Shown: positions 61,444-64,000 of the stretch, one piece after another
Numbering within the stretch: the stretch's first letter is position 1
Layout of the letters: each line of letters starts with the position of its first letter
Source of the DNA: Allocatelliglobosispora scoriae
GTDB lineage: Bacteria; Actinomycetota; Actinomycetes; Mycobacteriales; Micromonosporaceae
Direction of reading: 5' to 3'
NCBI RefSeq assembly: GCF_014204945.1
Contig: NZ_JACHMN010000002.1
Coordinates: 1,750,503 to 1,814,502 of the forward strand
DNA: 64,000 nucleotides
The notes under the pieces: model-generated
What the model saw: only the letters and a program-made list of their open reading frames with translations
Told to the model about the DNA's origin: nothing
The model's database searches: none
Program-made: the position numbers and the translations under genes

Positions 61444-62294
61444 TCACGCACGGGATCGGCGCGCACACCTTCGTCGCGGGCGGCCTGGCGAAGGCGGCGC
61501 TGCCGTACGTCGACTCCGTCGGCGCCGGCAGCGTGCAGATCTTCGTCGGCAACCCGCGCGGCTGGGCGCTCGCCGCCGGGGACCGCCGACAGGACGAGCT
61601 CTTCGCGGCGGGCTGCGCCGAGCGCGGGATCCCGTCGTTCATCCACGCCCCGCTCCTGGTCAACCTGGGCTCGCCGACCGCGGCGACGGTGGCGAAGTCG
61701 GTGGCGGTTCTCGACCACGGCCTGCGCCGCGGGGGCGAGATCGGTGCGGGCGGCGTCGTCTTCCACGCCGGCAGCTCGGTGGACGAGTCCCATACCGATC
61801 AGGCCTTCAAGCAGGTCCGGGAGGCGCTGCTGCCGCTGCTCGACGCCGCCGAGGCGGCCGGTGGACCCCGGTTGCTCGTCGAGCCGAGCGCGGGCGGTGG
61901 GCGCTCCCTCGCCTCCCGGGTCGAGCAGCTCGCGGAGTATTTCGACGCCGTCGACCACCACCCCTGGCTCGGTGTCTGCTTCGACACCTGCCACGCGCTC
62001 GCGGCCGGGCACGACCTGATCACGCCCGGTGGCATGACCGCTGCGCTCGACGCCCTGGTGGCGACGGTCGGCGCGGGCAGGCTGCGGTTGATCCACGCCA
62101 ACGACTCCAAGGACCCGGTCGGCTCGACCCGGGACCGGCACGAGACGATCGGCCGGGGCACGATCGGTCTCGCCCCCTTCGCCGAGCTGATGGCGCACGA
62201 GGCGGCCCGCGACATCCCGTGGATCGTGGAGACCCCGGGCGAGTTCCAGGCGGCCGACATCGCCGCGCTCGCCGCGCTGCGCCCGACCGCCTGA
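61434..62294 (+). CDS. nfo: deoxyribonuclease IV (AP endonuclease, Nfo family)
   Basis: 286 aa from GTG 61434, inside the kinase 3' end. AP-endonuclease family 2 TIM barrel with metal ligands visible in order: SVQIFVGNPRGW, FIHAPLLVNLGSP, VFHAGSS, LLVEPSAGGG, GVCFDTCHALAAG, HANDSKDPVGSTRDRHETIGRG and the final VETPGE. It cleaves abasic sites and 3' blocks. Translation is probably coupled to the kinase gene. Confidence 0.93.
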   Translation: MQVITHGIGAHTFVAGGLAKAALPYVDSVGAGSVQIFVGNPRGWALAAGDRRQDELFAAGCAERGIPSFIHAPLLVNLGSPTAATVAKSVAVLDHGLRRGGEIGAGGVVFHAGSSVDESHTDQAFKQVREALLPLLDAAEAAGGPRLLVEPSAGGGRSLASRVEQLAEYFDAVDHHPWLGVCFDTCHALAAGHDLITPGGMTAALDALVATVGAGRLRLIHANDSKDPVGSTRDRHETIGRGTIGLAPFAELMAHEAARDIPWIVETPGEFQAADIAALAALRPTA

Positions 62295-62376
62295 CCCTGC
62301 CCGTTCGGGTCATTTTCGCGGTGATCGGCATCACGACCCTTGCGCTGACCTGGGGGTTTAGTGCACCCTTACTGAG

Positions 62377-62395
62377 GCAAGGTAAGCCTAACCAC
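62377..62395 (+). promoter_or_regulatory. IdeR/DmdR-type iron box before bfd
   Basis: GCAAGGTAAGCCTAACCAC is a near match to the actinobacterial iron-box palindrome (AGGTTAGGCTAACCT type). It ends 11 bp before the bfd ATG, so it fits iron-dependent repression. A weaker half site (AAGGCTAA) lies at about 62617 before bfr. Confidence 0.78.
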
Positions 62396-62406
62396 AGCGA
62401 GGTGTC

Positions 62407-62595
62407 ATGTTCGTCTGCATCTGTGCCCGGGTGCGTGAGTGCGAAGTCCGCACCGCGATCCTGTGCGGCGCACGGACAGAGGAATCGGTCGGCGACGCGT
62501 GCGGCGCCGGGACCGGCTGCGGGAGCTGCCTCGACCGGATCGTCGATCTGATCGACGAGCACACCGCCGACACACCCCTTGCCATGGCAGCCTAA
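62407..62595 (+). CDS. bfd: bacterioferritin-associated ferredoxin
   Basis: 62 aa. The [2Fe-2S] Bfd motif is complete: CIC at positions 4-6, then CGAGTGCGSC with the remaining cysteines (four ligands, C-x-C...C-x-x-C style). Bfd reduces bacterioferritin to release stored iron. The GAGGTGT ribosome site and the iron box upstream indicate induction when iron is low. bfr follows at 65 bp. Confidence 0.9.
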   Translation: MFVCICARVRECEVRTAILCGARTEESVGDACGAGTGCGSCLDRIVDLIDEHTADTPLAMAA

Positions 62596-62659
62596 GCCCG
62601 GATTTAATTAGACATAAAGGCTAATCTTCCCTCACCGACCGATGTGGGGGTTATTTACC

Positions 62660-63139
62660 ATGCAAGGCGACGCGCGCGTCATCGAGTTCCTCAATGAGCA
62701 GCTCACCGCTGAGCTCACGGCCATCAACCAGTATTTCCTCCACGCCAAGATGCAGGAGAACTGGGGCTTCACGAAGCTCGCGAAGCACACCAAGCACGAG
62801 TCCATCGACGAGATGCGCCATGCCGAGGTGCTCACCGACCGCATCCTCTTCCTCGAAGGACTGCCGAACTACCAGAAGCTGCTCGCGCTGCGCATCGGCG
62901 AGAACGTCAAGGAGCAGTTCGAGTGCGACATGCTCGTCGAGGCCGAGGCGATCGAGCGGCTGCGCCGGGGCATCGACCACATGCGCTCCGTGGGTGATGT
63001 GACCTCCGCGAAGATCTTCGAGGACATCCTCCAGGACGAGGAGCACCACATCGACTACCTGGAGACGCAGCTCCAGCTGATCGAGACGCTGGGTCTGCCG
63101 CTCTACCTCCAGAACGTGACCGAGCACCCGGAGTCCTGA
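62660..63139 (+). CDS. bfr: bacterioferritin
   Basis: 159 aa from ATG 62660. Four-helix ferritin with ferroxidase ligands (Glu in LTAELTAINQYF; E and H in IDEMRHAE; Glu in EAEAIERL; DEEHH) and the haem-ligating Met in DEMRHAE (about 52). It stores iron as a 24-mer. Placed next to bfd, it forms an iron storage/release pair. A partial iron-box half site lies upstream. Confidence 0.95.
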   Translation: MQGDARVIEFLNEQLTAELTAINQYFLHAKMQENWGFTKLAKHTKHESIDEMRHAEVLTDRILFLEGLPNYQKLLALRIGENVKEQFECDMLVEAEAIERLRRGIDHMRSVGDVTSAKIFEDILQDEEHHIDYLETQLQLIETLGLPLYLQNVTEHPES

Positions 63140-63218
63140 TCCACCCGGGAGGCCCTCGCCCCACCGCTCGTCATCGGGCAGGTTGCGGCGGGGGCCTCCA
63201 TCGGTAGACTCGCTACGC

Positions 63219-63542
63219 ATGAAGGCCGACGCACTCCGGGGACACCTCGACGCGGTGCTGCTCTCGGTGCTGGAGTCCGGCCCGCGCCACGGCTACGCCG
63301 TCATCGAAGCCCTGCAGACCCGCAGCGGAGGCGCACTCGACCTGCCCACGGGGACCGTCTATCCGGCGCTGCGGCGGCTGGAGCGGGCCGGTTATGTCCG
63401 CAGTTCGTGGAGCACGGTCGGCGGACGCGAGCGGCGGACCTATGAGCTGACCTCCGCCGGTGGCCGGGCGCTCGCCACCGAACGCACCGCCTGGCAGGAC
63501 TTCACCCGCACCATCGGCGGATTCCTCAACGCCCCCGCTTGA
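63219..63542 (+). CDS. PadR-family transcriptional regulator
   Basis: 107 aa from ATG 63219. A winged helix with the family motifs LDAVLLSVLESGPRHGYAVIEAL, GTVYPALRRLERAGYVRS and RRTYELTSAG, then a short C-terminal helix. PadR repressors answer small phenolic or drug-like ligands and often control a neighbouring transporter. A membrane protein gene is convergent at 63610. Confidence 0.9.
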   Translation: MKADALRGHLDAVLLSVLESGPRHGYAVIEALQTRSGGALDLPTGTVYPALRRLERAGYVRSSWSTVGGRERRTYELTSAGGRALATERTAWQDFTRTIGGFLNAPA

Positions 63543-63547
63543 AACAC

Positions 63548-63564
63548 CAACTCTTCAAGAGTTG
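63548..63564. repeat. CAACTCTTCAAGAGTTG palindrome, copy 5
   Basis: 17-bp palindrome with one flank (CGCCGATCATGG), 5 bp after the PadR stop and before the end of the convergent membrane protein gene. Likely terminator. Confidence 0.78.
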
Positions 63565-63609
63565 CGCCGATCATGGCGCTACCGCGACCGCCGTGTGATC
63601 GCGAACCCG

Positions 63610-64000
63610 TCAGGACGCGTGCAGGCAGCGGCTCGTGGACCTGATCACCAGCGTGAAGCAGACCGTCCAGACGATCATGTTGGCGCCCATCGCCGCCGAC
63701 AGCAGCGCCTGCGGCGCCCAGATCACGCTCATGGCGAGGAGCCCGGTCCCGGCGAGCAGCGACGCGCTCACCATCCCCGCCGCCGCCCGGCCGAGCGCCC
63801 ACGGCACCCAGCGCGGCATCGGCAGCAACCGGGCGCCCGGCCCGAGCAGCAGCCACATCACCAGGAAAAAGGCGCCCGAGCCGTAGCCGAAGAGATCGAC
63901 GAGACGCGCGAAGGTCAGATAGTCCTGCGGCGGCGAGAACTGCGCACCCGGCGCGCTCGCCGGATGCAGATGGTGCCACGACAGCCCCGAGAGGAAGACG
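63610..64000 (-). CDS. integral membrane protein, C-terminal part
   Basis: The frame is open to the window edge, so the start is outside; at least 129 residues are seen. Three membrane helices are evident (LFGYGSGAFFLVMWLLLG; GMVSASLLAGTGLLAMSV; AAMGANMIVWTVCFTLVI). No motif I recognise. An in-frame ATG at 63861 would cut off the first helix and is unlikely to be the start. Confidence 0.6.
   Translation of the reverse strand, partial: VFLSGLSWHHLHPASAPGAQFSPPQDYLTFARLVDLFGYGSGAFFLVMWLLLGPGARLLPMPRWVPWALGRAAAGMVSASLLAGTGLLAMSVIWAPQALLSAAMGANMIVWTVCFTLVIRSTSRCLHAS

Overview
The window is high-GC actinobacterial DNA, most likely from a member of the Micromonosporaceae. Pointers are the dcw start mraZ-rsmH-ftsL-ftsI, MurT/GatD, the ImuA'/ImuB/DnaE2 mutasome with GAAC-N4-GTTC SOS boxes, a DUF3040 protein, an MptB-type mannosyltransferase, a PknL-like PASTA kinase beside its Rv2175c-like partner, and split CrtYc/CrtYd lycopene cyclase genes. 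GTG and TTG starts and 1-8 bp gene overlaps are common. No tRNA, rRNA, transposase or CRISPR array was seen.

Layout. 0-6.5 kb: cell-division and wall genes (ftsI end, ftsL, rsmH, mraZ with a 10-bp-phased MraZ box, a NlpC/P60 hydrolase, murT-gatD, a VTT membrane protein). 6.6-22.4 kb: a compact, single-strand nonribosomal peptide locus. It holds a bimodular C-A-T-C-A-T synthetase, a second synthetase C-A-T-TE fused to a complete MFS transporter, an APH-like phosphotransferase and a methyltransferase, with an antibiotic-resistance type ABC-F gene downstream. The A-domain pockets read as Ser, a basic residue of the Lys/beta-Lys kind, and Thr. The thioesterase has Cys in place of the nucleophilic Ser. 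I consider this the best candidate for an undescribed system. 22.8-25.7 kb: leuS behind a leader peptide with adjacent Leu codons and a terminator facing leuS. 25.9-30.7 kb: a MoxR / DUF58 / transglutaminase operon. 31-39 kb: dinB, a phosphodiesterase, a methyltransferase, a PASTA lipoprotein, a trypsin-fold protease and an ABC exporter. 39-46 kb: MgtC and the SOS mutasome with a small secreted protein gene inside it. 46-50 kb: an accessory-looking patch of small CxxC proteins, an XRE-TPR regulator, a peptidase E and a SAV_6107-type protein. 50-58 kb: transporter, YbaK, GNAT, metF, polyprenyl synthase, a membrane-anchored RNase Sa homologue, MptB and lycopene cyclase. 58-64 kb: Rv2175c-like/PknL-like pair, endonuclease IV, IdeR-type bfd-bfr and a PadR regulator.

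A second layer is a set of dispersed palindromes. One family (about 60 bp, core TTTTGCAGCAAAGCGTGGCC plus its inverted copy around a loop starting ATTTCG) occurs at least six times, mostly between convergent genes or at 3' ends. One copy has compensatory arm changes and one lies in frame inside mptB. A second family (core CAACTCTTCAAGAGTTG) occurs five times at gene ends. A third, 26-bp-armed palindrome lies between two convergent genes.
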